From: Undaria pinnatifida
Lineage: Eukaryota > Sar > Phaeophyceae > Laminariales > Alariaceae
DNA: 64,000 nt
Direction of reading: 5' to 3'
Assembly (NCBI GenBank): GCA_012845835.1
Contig: JABAKD010000022.1
Coordinates: 11,426,718-11,490,717 of the forward strand
Part shown: piece after piece, positions 63,826 to 64,000 of the stretch
Position numbering within the stretch: the stretch's first letter is position 1
Layout: every line of letters begins with the position of its first letter
Made by a program: the position numbers and the translations under genes
Notes under the pieces: model-generated
Databases searched by the model: none
Seen by the model: the letters and a program-made list of their open reading frames with translations, nothing else
Told to the model about the DNA's origin: nothing

Positions 63826-64000
63826 GTGGTCAGACTGCAAAGGAGCTCGCATGCAACAAGCGCGTGACATGGTTATACTCTCACTGCTGCAGCTCTGCCC
63901 AGGCTCTTGAATAAGTGCCCTCGGGTTTTTTTGGTCGCTAGGTGGCTACACATGGGCCCCCAAAGCGGTCATTTTCGGGACTCAAGGCGTATCGACTATC

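Larger units (their letters stand above)
60080..64000. other. repeat-only right end; expected location of the missing ZNHIT2 zinc-finger exon
   Basis: Contents: inverted pair of the GCAGCTTGCAAAG repeat (60310-60462), telomere-like GGGGTAGGGTTAGGGG (60713-60728), tRNA-like elements (61130, 61415-61500), a 130-bp direct duplication (62212-62342 and 62641-62768), a ~110-bp duplication (62985-63115 and 63170-63275), and a GGGTCG tract (63745-63825). No CxxC zinc-finger exon was recognised on the minus strand. Confidence 0.5.

Overview
The window is nuclear DNA from an intron-rich, repeat-rich eukaryote. A fragment of plastid rps4 lies inside an intron, so the lineage has or had a plastid. Long introns full of repeats, C/G homopolymer runs, GTGAG-type donors and the overall style suggest a stramenopile alga, most likely a brown alga. 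That placement is inference (about 0.5). No prokaryotic features are present.

Layout. (1) About 1-7080 has no confident host gene. It holds a decayed retroelement (RNase H relic on the minus strand near 950-1430) and dispersed repeats. (2) 7084-33178, minus strand, is one very large gene of at least 17 coding exons. It encodes a TKL-like protein kinase with all catalytic motifs (exons 1-8, 33.2-23.5 kb) followed by a long coiled coil (exons 9-17, 22-7.1 kb). Reading phases agree at every junction except one, where an exon between 13.4 and 9.9 kb is still missing. One intron appears to be GC-AG. The plastid rps4 fragment (28.69-29.01 kb) lies in one of its introns. (3) 33.2-34.8 kb is a divergent intergenic region. 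(4) 34.77-46.53 kb, plus strand, is a gene for a GH85 endo-beta-N-acetylglucosaminidase (ENGase), assembled as eight exons with matching phases at nearly all junctions; exon 1 and the start of exon 7 are tentative. (5) 46.5-57.5 kb is a gene-poor repeat block with a degenerate minisatellite and an LTR-like tandem/inverted array. (6) 57.54-60.08 kb, minus strand, holds the last two exons of a ZNHIT2-like protein; the zinc-finger exon was not found. (7) 60.1-64 kb is repeats only.

The three proteins have no evident common pathway: a signalling kinase scaffold, a free-N-glycan hydrolase, and an R2TP/U5 snRNP assembly factor.

The most unusual feature is structural. Five exon ends are echoed by decayed duplicates in the neighbouring intron (four in ENGase, one in the kinase), several with an altered splice site. 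Introns are also colonised by at least six short dispersed repeat families. Two have clear terminal inverted repeats: a ~270 bp element with GAGTCATCCC ends, and a ~90 bp element bounded by TTAA. One TTAA element sits inside an exon echo whose parental copy gives a nearly empty site.
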